64,000 bases of DNA. Source: Lethocerus indicus. Lineage: Eukaryota; Arthropoda; Insecta; Hemiptera; Belostomatidae. Each line of letters opens with the position of its first letter. Within the stretch, counting starts at the first letter, position 1. Below the pieces are notes generated by a model. It saw nothing but the letters and a program-made list of their open reading frames with translations, did no database searches and was not told the origin of the DNA. The stretch covers positions 27,910,954-27,974,953 of the forward strand of contig JACDQD010000005.1 in NCBI GenBank assembly GCA_019843655.1. The letters are read 5' to 3'. Positions 26,890-37,650 of this stretch are shown here, piece by piece. The position numbers were made by a program, and so were the translations under genes.

Positions 26890-27320
26890 GTTAGCGGGGC
26901 GGAGGAGGAGGAGGCCGAAAGGAGAAGGTTGAGCCGGATCGGGAGGTCGGCTATGAACAACAGATGCTACTAGTTTGGGGGGGAGGGGGGTGCTCGGTTT
27001 AATTATTAAATCTGTTTCCAGTAATCTTGTCCGGGCTTCAAACGCCCCTTTCTCCCTGCCCCTCGTCCCGGGCTAAAACCACAAATAGGTATTACGGGTA
27101 GGTTTGAAGGGGGTCAAATGGGCGGCCTCACCCCCTCATCCCCGTCTCAACTAAGAAAACAATCTCCGCAAAGTTTGAATTACAGCGCGCTTTATCCCGG
27201 CTGGCCGTCTCCCCCTCCCGCTTACACTTAACGTTATGGCTTATTGTTATTAACGGCCCAATTAACGGCAGACCGCGGACTGATTTTCGGCCCGGAGTCG
27301 GGCTATTTGTTTGAACGGCG
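26890..27320. promoter_or_regulatory. CpG-rich unique block, candidate regulatory element
   Basis: A non-repetitive GC/CpG-rich interval between AT-rich flanks. It begins with a GGA run (about 26900-26915), has G- and C-runs, and ends in ATTAACGGCCCAATTAACGGCAG, where AATTAACGGC-type words with homeodomain cores (ATTA) are duplicated. No frame reads as protein and no splice-bounded exon was found. Composition suggests constraint; comparison with a relative is needed to say more. Confidence 0.22.
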
Positions 27321-27436
27321 ATTTACCCACGTTCAGTACCCTAATCGATGATTCTCCTTCACGATCAGGCATTTCAATTCGAAGAAAAAAAACGAATTAT
27401 ACCGTTAAAATTTGTAATTAGTGTATGAGGACTACT

Positions 27437-27506
27437 GGGAGCGGTGGGAGTCGAACCCAGACAATCTTTTAATAACTGGAGTAAGGCAGCAGCGTTGACC
27501 GTTCCC
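27437..27506 (-). repeat. Degraded tRNA gene or tRNA-derived SINE head
   Basis: On the minus strand a 70-nt segment starts GGGAACG and ends CGCTCCC, which pair at 6 of 7 positions as an acceptor stem. GGTTCGACTCC is a perfect pol III B box inside a T-arm (CTGGG/CCCAC, 4 of 5 paired, loop TTCGACT). The following base is A, suitable as discriminator. The D-arm and A box are degraded (GGTCAACGCTGC), and no clean anticodon arm can be folded, so this is not a functional tRNA. It is either a tRNA pseudogene or the head of an old SINE. No poly(A) tail or target duplication was seen. Confidence 0.45.
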
Positions 27507-27753
27507 AACACATATAAGACTGCAAAGCATCACACCCTACGAGAATGATTTCGACCCATTCATGAAATTAATTCGTTAAGTGAATATAAACTTTGGATAT
27601 ATTTGTAGCGATAAAGATATTAGTAATATTCACATTCGTAATCTCAATAATAACATTCCATGTAACATTCTACGATCAGCTTTCTCACCTAATATTTAAA
27701 ATTGATGATTTCTGTTAAAAGACAGGTAATCATACCTTAAACCACCTTAAACC

Positions 27754-27779
27754 TTCTGTTTTAAGATATTAAAACAGAA
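27754..27779. repeat. 10-bp hairpin after short direct repeats
   Basis: TTCTGTTTTA-AGATAT-TAAAACAGAA. Immediately upstream ACCTTAAACC occurs twice in tandem. Confidence 0.7.
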
Positions 27780-28009
27780 AACAGACACGCGGTTAAAATT
27801 AAGAGAATGTACCCAAGAGATAAAGCAGTAAGGAAGGTGTATACGATGAGAGAAGGAAGTTAGTTATAAGAGAATACAGTAAGACAGTATAACATTTTAT
27901 GACTTTCCCGATGAAAGCGTTAGAACATAAAACGAATGGAAATATAAAGGAGAATAGTGAACCAAGAATGATGAGAATGAGAAAAGAACCAACAAATCCT
28001 TTTACGAGG

Positions 28010-28027
28010 ATATATATATATATATAT
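28010..28027. repeat. (AT)9 microsatellite
   Basis: Alternating AT run between GAGG and TGGCGCGCG. Confidence 0.9.
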
Positions 28028-31000
28028 TGGCGCGCGAGGACAATAAGATCGTTGAGGGATGAAACAATAAAAAACCAAAAAATAAAATTAGAAAATAAAA
28101 GAAAAGAAAAAATAATAAAATTATAAAATACCTGAAAAAAACTCATCAATTACAGTGCACTGGCACGTTCCGTTTATAAAGCAAATTCATTCACTAACCT
28201 GCATCTGAAACCAAAATAATAAAGCCTTTAAACAAACTAAAACAAAAATAAAAACATGAGTTATTAAAACAAACCATTTTAATCTCATTAATAGGCTACC
28301 GATAAATTACAACGGATAAAAAAATAAAATAGAAACACAATGTTCGAATGCAATACCTAACCTAAGTGTTAGATAACAAAGTAGATAGAACGGTGGAATA
28401 AGAATACGGAGGAAAAATATACAACTTAAGTATATGACCCTGTCCGGGATCCGGACAGAAAACAACAAGCCACGTTAAATTAAGTAAAGTGAAAACCAGA
28501 TAAGGATAAACAACAGTTAAAACATTAGGAGGAGGGCGGAGAGAAAAGTGGAGATAGGACGGACAGAAAGTGATAAAACCACAAGTATAGCTGAGCAAGT
28601 GGGCCGAGCGCGGGGGTGGGGTTGGCGTTGGTAGAGGGCGTATTGATTAGGAAAAGGTGGAAAAAGCTCTGTACACAAACGCACAAACACACACACGAAT
28701 GCAGTATATACAGTATGTGAGATAGGAGGGAAGAAGAAGGGAGGCGGAGGAGGGCGGTTTTACGCCGTCCTTTATGGGCAGCTGGGTAATGGGAGAGTTG
28801 GCTCTCTACCATCACCGTCCTTCCACTCTCTTCTTACTAACCCCCGTCCCAACTCATATTCATCAGCATCCAGTTTGTGCCACCGAAATTTCGATTTGGG
28901 ATACCAAAAATCTATGTGCTGATAGCTAGGTTACGTCCTCACATCCTTCCGGTTTTCAGCCCGCGAAAAATCTACTTTATTTATACGAGAGCATAGGTAA
29001 TTTCGAGTAAGGTTATTATCGGGAAGTGCGGTTACGATAGTAGCAGGAGCGTTTCCCTGAGTGGGCGAAATAGAACTGCCTAGTAGCCACGACCGAACGA
29101 TCCTGAGGTTTAGCGCCATAGCAGAATCAGAAGACAAAAGTTGTGCAGGCAGGTTTTACAAAGATTAAAAAGGCGAGTATTGTGACAATATAATAAACGA
29201 GAGCCAATCACAGAATACATTCAGTTCAGGTTGTGTGTTTGCGTCTTAATGTATACACAAGCTCACTGTAATCGCGGCAGAGTTCCCAGTTTAAATTGAG
29301 CTGGCTGTACTACGACGCGATTCGTGTGCGACTGTAAGATCAATACGAATTTTATGGGTGAAGAATTATAATTAAAGAGAAACGAACGTACAGAGGTATG
29401 CAAATAAACTGGTCGGGTATAAAATTAAAATTAAGCAAGGCCCGTAAGGGGTAACGGTGTCGGCCCCCATATTTGTACAGTGCCGAAATACAGAGGGGCA
29501 GGGCCCCGAAATTCAAATAAAACAAATAATCTAGGCCGTTAAAACAGGTGGGATGGCGGAGAGCGGGAGCACTTGAGGGACCGTTATTAGCGAGTCAAAT
29601 TTTCGCCAGCAAAAAAGTAGAAGGGAAGGAAGAGGAGGAATAGGAGGGAGGTGAATAAGGGAGGGAGCGAGATCTCCAGCACATTATCAAGGATCATCCC
29701 GAGTACAAACCCATTTTATTAATGGCTCCCTGTCTACCAAGTTAAAAACGTTTTGTATTAATTAGGCCGTGATAATTTAATAGATTCATTATACTCCAGG
29801 TAAATTTGTACAAGAAAATTATAATTTTAATGCAATCCATAGAGTAATTTATTATATTTTAGTAGAATTAATATCATACATAATTCATCATTATTTCTCA
29901 ACTAATTTTTGAAATTGTAATTATTACAAAACGAAGTGATATGAGTGGATCATATTGACACCGTATGCGTAAAAGGAATCATTATTCCAGTCCGAAGATA
30001 TTAATTTTCCTAAAATACGAGAACACTAATGGCTTATTATAACATGCTGAAAATAGTTAACAGTCTAAATACGGCTATTTATTCCAAATTTATTTATTCC
30101 CAAAAGATGTCCTAGTAGACGAATTCGTACAGTGTTAATATTTTCATGCGGAACTTTTTGAGACGTCTATAATATTATTTTTACATTAGTGCGAATCGCA
30201 GACCTTTCTAGTTTTTTATTTCAATATTTCGAAGTTGCAATGGATTCAGGAATGAAACGGGTCCTCACAATCCCGGTCAGAGAAGTAGGAATTCAATAAT
30301 TCTGGCATTTAATTATTGACAGAATTTAAACGGGAAATACGACATTGAACTCTGCAGTTTAGTAACGGAACACTACAACTTCACAGATAGCTGAAAAATA
30401 ATAAAATATTGTATAGTGTTTTAACCGATTTTCCCAACCCCTTCCGTTTAAACTAATGTATTGATATAGACAGTAAAAGTATATTTACGACATTGTGGCT
30501 CACTCGAGGGATGACCTACATTTTTATACCTACTTTAATAACAGACGGATCGCTACCGCAAAATGAGGCTGGCTGACATTATTGGATGCAGTGTCAAAGG
30601 AGTAGTGAGAGGGCTGCAGCCTCTGCAGCGAGACTTCACAGGGCTACATACATGGGCAGATGTGCTTAATTAAATCCAGCTCCGATGTACTACTGGCGGA
30701 CGTAGATCCGAAGCGAGGGCCCTCACTTTCCGCGGAATTATAACACTCACAAACGCACGTGACGTCAGGAAAAATTCACACTATATCGATTTTGAAATTA
30801 AAAGTTAAATTTAATACTTTAGACTGATCCGCTACAATTAAAATTCTACGAATTCGTAATTACCCCGTTCCTAGTACGTTTTAAGGTAAGTATTAAGGCA
30901 AATGTATAAACTACACATAGTGATTATTCTGGGGACTAAAAAAGACAATGGGAGGGTAATTTCCCTAAAAGCTTATTAGATAATAATATTTCCCACCCAC

Positions 31001-33250
31001 TGCACTGTTTCTAATACATGACCTATTAATTATACATTACACATGCCTACTTTATTATGTCAAAGCGACCGATGGAAATGTTCACATAAATGGTAGACGG
31101 AAGAGTTGATGTCTTTGAACGTGCTAATCGCATTAGGTAAGTTCAATGCACAACCGGGTCGAATGCGATAATTTCATACTGCAATACCAGTTTAAATGTA
31201 ATTATACCGTCGAAGTCGAAATGCTGAAACGAAATGCGAAACTGACCCTCCTTTACAAGTTAGGACTGAAAATGAATTATCGACTACACTGAATTCAAAC
31301 TGTTTAACGTGAATAGGAGCCGGACGGATTAACATTAAACTCCAACAACATTTAGTCCATAGCATTTGCTTTAAGATGACAACAACCATTACTCCAGTGG
31401 TTATGACAATCACTATTAAATTAGGGCATCATGCGCTTCTCTACTGTCTCTTTTAGGATTAAAATTAAGTTATAAAATCATTCCGTAAAACATGTGTTGA
31501 AGAATCATGCTCAATATGTCATCTAGTTGAGTTAGGAAATGCTGGCTAATAAGGCGAACTGGTGAAAAAATGAAAACTAATACATTTTTTAGACATAATG
31601 ATAAAATGTCATTAAAGGGGAATCTCTTATAGGATCTTAGACTGAACCGAAGTTTTCTCTGTTGACAAACACAACAAATTGGCAAATAGTGTTCATGTGT
31701 GAGTGCGGGTGTGGTGTTCTCTAACGCAGCATTTTCATATTAAACACCGCTAATGGAAAGGATGGGATTAATATAATGGCCCTAATGGAATTATTAAATA
31801 GCCGGAAATTCCTCTCCAATTTCACAGTTATTAGAGGCCGACAGAAAAGTACTCTGTTACACGCCAAATCACATTGCAATATTACAGTATATTCACTGTC
31901 TACACTTTATCGTGAGGGGGGAGTTGATATTCCATTATGCATTCTGAAATTGCTGATGCGATTCGGTTAAACTGAATTACTGATGAATATTACTTGCCAA
32001 TAATTTAAACCACCGTTCTAATGGCTTAAGTAAAAGAACAACTGCTTGCACGTCAAGAGATGAAACATAATTTATACCACATTTAAATTAGAATGAAGGA
32101 ATAACGTGCTTAAAAGAAATAATAAACATAGTATGATAATACGAAACAAATATTTCAATCAAGAAATGTGCACGTTTAAAGATCTGTATATTGACTACAC
32201 AGATCAGTAGATAGATTGGGTCATTCCGATATATACCGATCAATAACGTAACCTGTTCAATAAACAGTGAGACAGAGACGGATGAAATAATTGAACTCAA
32301 AATTACAATCAGGACATACACCCACACACACAAAAGGCGGGGATCAAACACCAAGGTCGATATAATTCAAAAAGGAGAATAAAGCAAGCGGTGGTGGTAG
32401 GGCGAGGGTCGCGCTCCTAATTGCGGCCCCTTCCCAACCCTCCTTTATTTTCAAAGGGAACATTGAGGGTTGTTACATATTTAATATCGCGATATAGAGT
32501 CGGCTTTATAATCATCAGCAGGTATGGAAGATTATATTTTTGAAAAAAAAAGAATCAGCCCTGCCTCGGTCAAATCAAACAATAACAACACGAGACGAGG
32601 CCCGCCAGGAGAAAATTTAAACAGGTCTACCTGATAAAGGTCAGCGAATACAGGAGCAAGAAAAACACGCACAGGTCAAGCACAATATTTCTATGGACCA
32701 CAAGGCATACTTCACCCACTTCTCTAGTAAGTAGGACTTTAGCGACGAACCGAAATCAAGAGGAAAATTCGGCACAACTAGAGGAATGAAAAATTAATTG
32801 CTTCCTTGATCGACTATGAGTGATCCGAAGGAGCATTCATGACGAGTGAACTTCACTAAGGGGTTAACTCGGATCAGAATGGCCGATAGTGTTGATTGGT
32901 TGGTTGGAGAAGAAGGACGGGGGCAATGGTTGGGGGGGGGGCGGGGTCATTAGAGCCAAAGTAATTGCTGTAAGCAAACCAGAGCGGACCCGACCACAGT
33001 TCATGATGATGGTGAGGCTCGCTTCATCCTTCCAACACTCTCCGTCACTCTCTATCCTTCCCTCTCTTTATCTCTCTCTCTCCCTCTCTCTCACCCGCTC
33101 TAACGTACGCTTTGTCCAAAAGGGCTTCAAATTTTAATTAAAAGAGTGCACCGCCCTTACCCTTTTTCTGCCCCCACCGCTCGTTTATTTAGTTAGAGAA
33201 AAAACGGAATTTCGCCGGGACTGACCACAAATCGTCATCGTCATTAACAT
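28028..33250. other. AT-rich unique sequence, no gene seen
   Basis: Purine-rich patches at 28520-28770 and 29615-29675 and a C/T tract at 33040-33095. A 36-codon ORF at 30563-30673 is noted separately as rejected. No exon recognised. Confidence 0.4.
30613..30629. repeat. 7-bp hairpin GCTGCAG/CTGCAGC
   Basis: Perfect stem with 3-nt loop CCT in a GC-richer segment (30540-30770) that also has CACGTGACGTCA near 30756-30767, an E-box fused to a CRE-like site. Confidence 0.6.
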
Positions 33251-33280
33251 CACCACCACCACCACCACCACCATCACCAC
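33251..33280. repeat. (CAC)n trinucleotide repeat
   Basis: Ten CAC units, with one changed to CAT near the end. No surrounding coding frame, so it is not evidence of a His/Thr-rich protein. Confidence 0.92.
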
Positions 33281-36200
33281 AACCAAGGAAGATACAGCGA
33301 TAATAATTACGATAATACAGGAAAAATGAAAACGAACCCCGACCTTAATTAAAACAACGATGCGATGCGTATAAAAAAAAAATGTACAAATTGTTCGGCG
33401 CTATAAAAATCGACCCTTAGAGTTAACTCTATATTAGTACCAACGAGGCACATTCGTACAATTCAATTACTGTAAAATCTGTGGAATTTTTTTCCCACTG
33501 AAAGAACAACAGTAAAAATGTATTAGCGAATGTTTAGATTACCCATTTCTAACTACGGCCACAGTAAGCACATTTTAACCACTTTATAAGGTATCGTAAA
33601 ACGGTTTGTGGCAGTACGTAGGTGCTACGGAAAAGAGACGGAAGTGGAATATGAATTACATTCATGTTACAGTCATAATTCTATTCACAATTTCGGTTCT
33701 AAATTTAATAACGGAATAGCCCGTTTTATCTGAAATAATTCAGAAAATAGTAATGCGTTGAATAACATTTTAACAAGATTAGTAAAAAAAATCTTACACG
33801 TATACCGTTCACAATTAATCAATGCATTAGTTGGTGAACTACAGTAAATTGTAATCGGTAATATATAACAAACCAGCAGTAGTTGTTAAATTTTAGCTAT
33901 TAATTTGCATAACGCCTCAATATAAGGCTTTGGAAGGAAAGAGAGTAACGGAGAGTGAGGGAGCCAACGAAATTTAACTGGCTTAGCGCCCTATGTATAA
34001 TCCCGCGCTGTCCGAGTATTAAATCATCGCCATAAATAGCAGCGAGGGAGATTAACACTAAAGAAGCCCGGCCACCTGTACTCCTTCATCTACATCCTCT
34101 AAAACACGACCCAAATTCTCCCCCCCCCCATTTTAGTTTATTACATTACATCCAATAATATAACATTCCGTACTGACTGTCATGATACTACTGAAGTTCA
34201 AGCGTAAACTAAAAAAACTAAATATTGCGAGTATTTAGGCACAGACGCAGTAATTGTCAGCTTAGAACAATTTGATTTTCGATCTAATGCAGCAAAACCG
34301 TAGTTAGAAGCAACCCGACATATACTACCTCTAATTGAATTATAAATATACTTTAGCATATTCGTACAACTGTATGTATTACAATGCATTTTATTTATAT
34401 TCGCATAACAATTAGTAAAGAAGGGTTCATGTTAATACTCGAGTATTCTATTCTACCAGGAAGCGAATATATGGAAACTAAGCCAAAGGGAAAGAATATT
34501 ATTGCGACTGCTACAAATTTATAAAGGGACGACTGGACATATATTGAGTTATGGGCAGAGGATGTAGAAAGTATCCGCCCTGTCCCCATAAGGCTTATAA
34601 ATCCTCCAAACTGTCTTCCCGTTCGACAATCCTCTTCTACTAGATGGCCGGCATCGAAGATATAAAGATTGAGTTTGTTTAAAAGTAGGCTGAGAGAGAG
34701 AGAAATCATACGCAAGGGCATATAATGTATTAATAGCAACACGTTATTGAAACAACGCAAGTTATACGCGAACTACAAATGCTAAATTTTTAGGTTATAA
34801 CCCTCTCTGGAATTATTCCCTTCAATAACTCAAACAAGATAACAGAATGCATTAAAAACAGTATTTTACTTTCCATCGATCGATCCAAAGAAAATACAGA
34901 AGGGGAATATTCCTTCACCCGAGATTACCTTCTCATCAATATTAAATTGGAGCAAATGGATAAAAGAAGTCATTCTGGACGAATACATTATACCTCGGGC
35001 ACTATTCGCAAACCCATTCGAAGAGAGTGATTTTTTCTTTCGTTTTTTTTCTATTTAACATTAAACCTTTTACGTCCCAAGCCCTATATTTAAATATTTA
35101 GCATGTCAATTGTATAATTATTTACTATCACTCTATTATACCCAATGTTATTTAATTAAAAGACATTTTTTTAATCGACTTGCATAAAGTTTGAACGGAT
35201 ATCATACTTGTTTCCATTAGTTTCATAAAATTGAGTGAAGATTGACGAAAGTGTAGCGTAGTAATCCTTTTACCAAAACAACCATGACACGAGGGCCTTA
35301 AACTAAACTAACCTATATCGACTATACATAAAACGGATCGCTGACGGTAGCACATACCCTCGTTAAAAATTAATATTCCCCATAAAAAAGCAATATACGA
35401 AAATCAATATAAAGAGGGTGACTTACGAGCTCGAACGCAAATACTTATCACAAAACCAACCAGATTCCAATATATCAAACTCTTAACCCCGTCCCAACAA
35501 CCACTAAAAAAGCGTAGAAAAGAGTTGTGCGCGGAAGAGGAATCGGGGCGGAGGATCGGAGGAATTTATTGGAAATGTGAGCCCAGACCAAACCACAATG
35601 TCTGACCGACTCAAACCGGGTAGGCTTTCTAGAAACTGCAAAAATCCCCAATATTTGCGATAGGATTGGGAGCAACAGAAGAGTTGGAAGGTGGGGGCTT
35701 TTATTTTCCGATAAATAAACAGTAAAGGTTCCGAGTGGAGTCTTTATTGAATTAGGGGAGTCGAAGTATTGGGGCAGAGGGAGAGAGACAACCTTACACT
35801 AAATAACATACACACATATACAGCTACACATAGCTACATACACACCACGATCCGTATACTTATTAATTTTCGACCGCCCGTAGCACTTGAAGGTGCTAAA
35901 AGCACTATATTTGAGAACAGTAGAAGGTTAAATATGGATAACAGCAATTTTATAACACAATAAATCGATTGATTTACAATCGACAGCGAATTTCGGCTAC
36001 TTCCCATATTCAGTCAGTAATATAGCGAGCCACTAACACATGTCGACTGCTGCTACACCATCCTGTCTACACTCTCACAGTTAAATGGTATCCCGAAAAT
36101 AGGCAGAAGGAAATCATACAGGTGATAATATGATGGATAATATACAGTCGCAGAACGTCTGGCTCAAGAATAGGAAAGTATTCAAATATTCCAAAAAGTA

Positions 36201-36399
36201 CGCACATTATTATCTTACGGTTTTTACGTTTTTAATATAAAATAAGTTGACTATTTATAAAATCAATGGCTACGATGCGATGAATAATAGTTCGAACTAG
36301 AAAATAGTAATATTAACTTTCCTGGATCGCTTTTTTTCCTCATACATTCGAAGTTATCGCAATTCTTAGTAAGCTCTATGGTATCGTTTTATACATGAA
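33281..36399. other. AT-rich unique sequence, no gene seen
   Basis: Short frames only. On the minus strand an acceptor-like CTTTTTTAG and a donor GAGCTC|GTAAGT bracket an open stretch near 35427-35514 in a phase that does not fit the signal-peptide exon; rejected as an exon. Confidence 0.4.
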
Positions 36400-36640
36400 T
36401 AACACAACGGGTGATGGGAGACGGAAGAAGTAGGAAAAGAATTAAATGGGGATGGAGTCGGAGAAGAATGATGGAGGGGATGAGGAGTGAGGGGTGTGAC
36501 CGTTGGCAGTAAAACAGTACAAGATGGCTGAGTGCCACCCTACCGTTATGAGTGGCGGGGTGAGGGCGCCGGCTCCCTCAGTCTCTTCACACTCACAACA
36601 CTAGTTGGAACCAGGCCATCTTTAACATTTAACTTCCAGT
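36400..36640. promoter_or_regulatory. GA-rich block with two PHO/YY1-type sites and an initiator
   Basis: A GA/GGA-rich stretch (about 36410-36500) is followed by AAGATGGC at 36521-36528 and GCCATCTT at 36615-36622, both perfect matches to the Pleiohomeotic/YY1 site GCCATNTT in opposite orientation. Between them is CCTCAGTCTC with an initiator-like A at 36580 in a GC-rich patch. GA-rich plus PHO sites is the composition of fly Polycomb response elements, and YY1 sites around an initiator are also seen in TATA-less promoters. Function is inferred from motifs only. Confidence 0.3.
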
Positions 36641-37024
36641 CTAACCCTTGCACCGCCCCTACCCCAACTCAACCCACCCCTTTTTAATTACCACTCTCCG
36701 CACACCGGTATAACTCAGTCGTTTTGTGATATTTGAATATCGGTAGCTTCATCAGTCGGTTTAAAGAATCCTTAAATTCAGTAGTAGGATAAATAGAGGA
36801 TGATTTTTTTCAAACGAACGAATTTCAACGGCTTTCATCCAAAATCATGGATCGGGAAAATAACCCCCACCACGTTCGGTTCGAAGAACCGTTGCCTCTA
36901 AGCTGCACAGAATCATTTCATTAAATTGTTCGCTGAAATCATAATCTTAGTCGCGGCTTCGGGAAATCTTAAACTTGCCAGAGATCAGTTGCAAGATTTA
37001 TGTTCTCGTACAAGCCGAATGCAA

Positions 37025-37083
37025 ACAGTATTCGAACCAGAAATCTGCGGAAATACAGGCGGGTTAGTCGCTCCACCCCACCA
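37025..37083 (-). repeat. tRNA-like (SINE-type) remnant
   Basis: The minus strand contains GGTGGGGTGGAGCGACTAAC, resembling a tRNA D-arm/A box, followed after typical spacing by CTGGTTCGAATAC with a B-box-like GGTTCGAAT (complement of 37030-37038). The T-stem does not pair. Best read as an eroded tRNA-derived repeat; a chance match is possible. Confidence 0.28.
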
Positions 37084-37379
37084 GGTCGGAGTACTCTAGT
37101 ACCGTAAATGCTATAGTATTGAGCTGCTAAGCAGTTACACGTTACGAAAAGCAATATAGATTACATTGTGTTGAACCAATTGCAGTTACGCAGTGAATTT
37201 TTATGTAATATCCGCAATAAGACTATAAAATAAGAAATGAATAAATTACACTGCTTTGAAATTTCAAATTTAAATAAATCGTTAGAACCTCTTTTCATTT
37301 CATCAATAATACAATAAACACGGGTCAAGTTGGGAAAGTAAGGGGGGAGGGTCGGAGTTATAAATAATACGGATCGGGT

Positions 37380-37650
37380 CAAATCGAGCAAAAGGGGCAC
37401 ACGATTTAGAAGTTTGTCCGAGCGGGCCCCCCTAGATACGATAAACGGGTCTGCCGCTTCCTCCACCGGCAGAATACAGAACGACCCGGACCTCAGTTCA
37501 AAAACTGACTCACGTCTCTCACGATACGGAGATTCCCCTCCGTTTCTACATGGCGCATCCGGCCGGCCGACCGGCAGGCCTCCGAAATATCGCACGATAA
37601 AAATCGTTCGAATTTCGGCCGGGGGAATTTGTAAACGGGAAAGTGCCTGA
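37380..37650. other. CpG-rich unique patch with palindromic GGCCGGCC core
   Basis: GC-rich interval with CCGGCCGGCCGACCGGC around 37560 and a CGAATTTCGG word. Open frames run through on both strands (144 and 133 codons on the minus strand) but with no recognisable protein features. Confidence 0.15.

Noticed and set aside
30563..30673. 36-codon ORF starting AAAATG
   Set aside because: Reads plausibly but has no promoter, homology or conservation evidence available; too short to support.
35427..35514. Minus-strand exon-like stretch between CTTTTTTAG and GAGCTC|GTAAGT
   Set aside because: The only open frame does not fit the phase-1 junction of the signal-peptide exon, and the peptide is unrecognisable.
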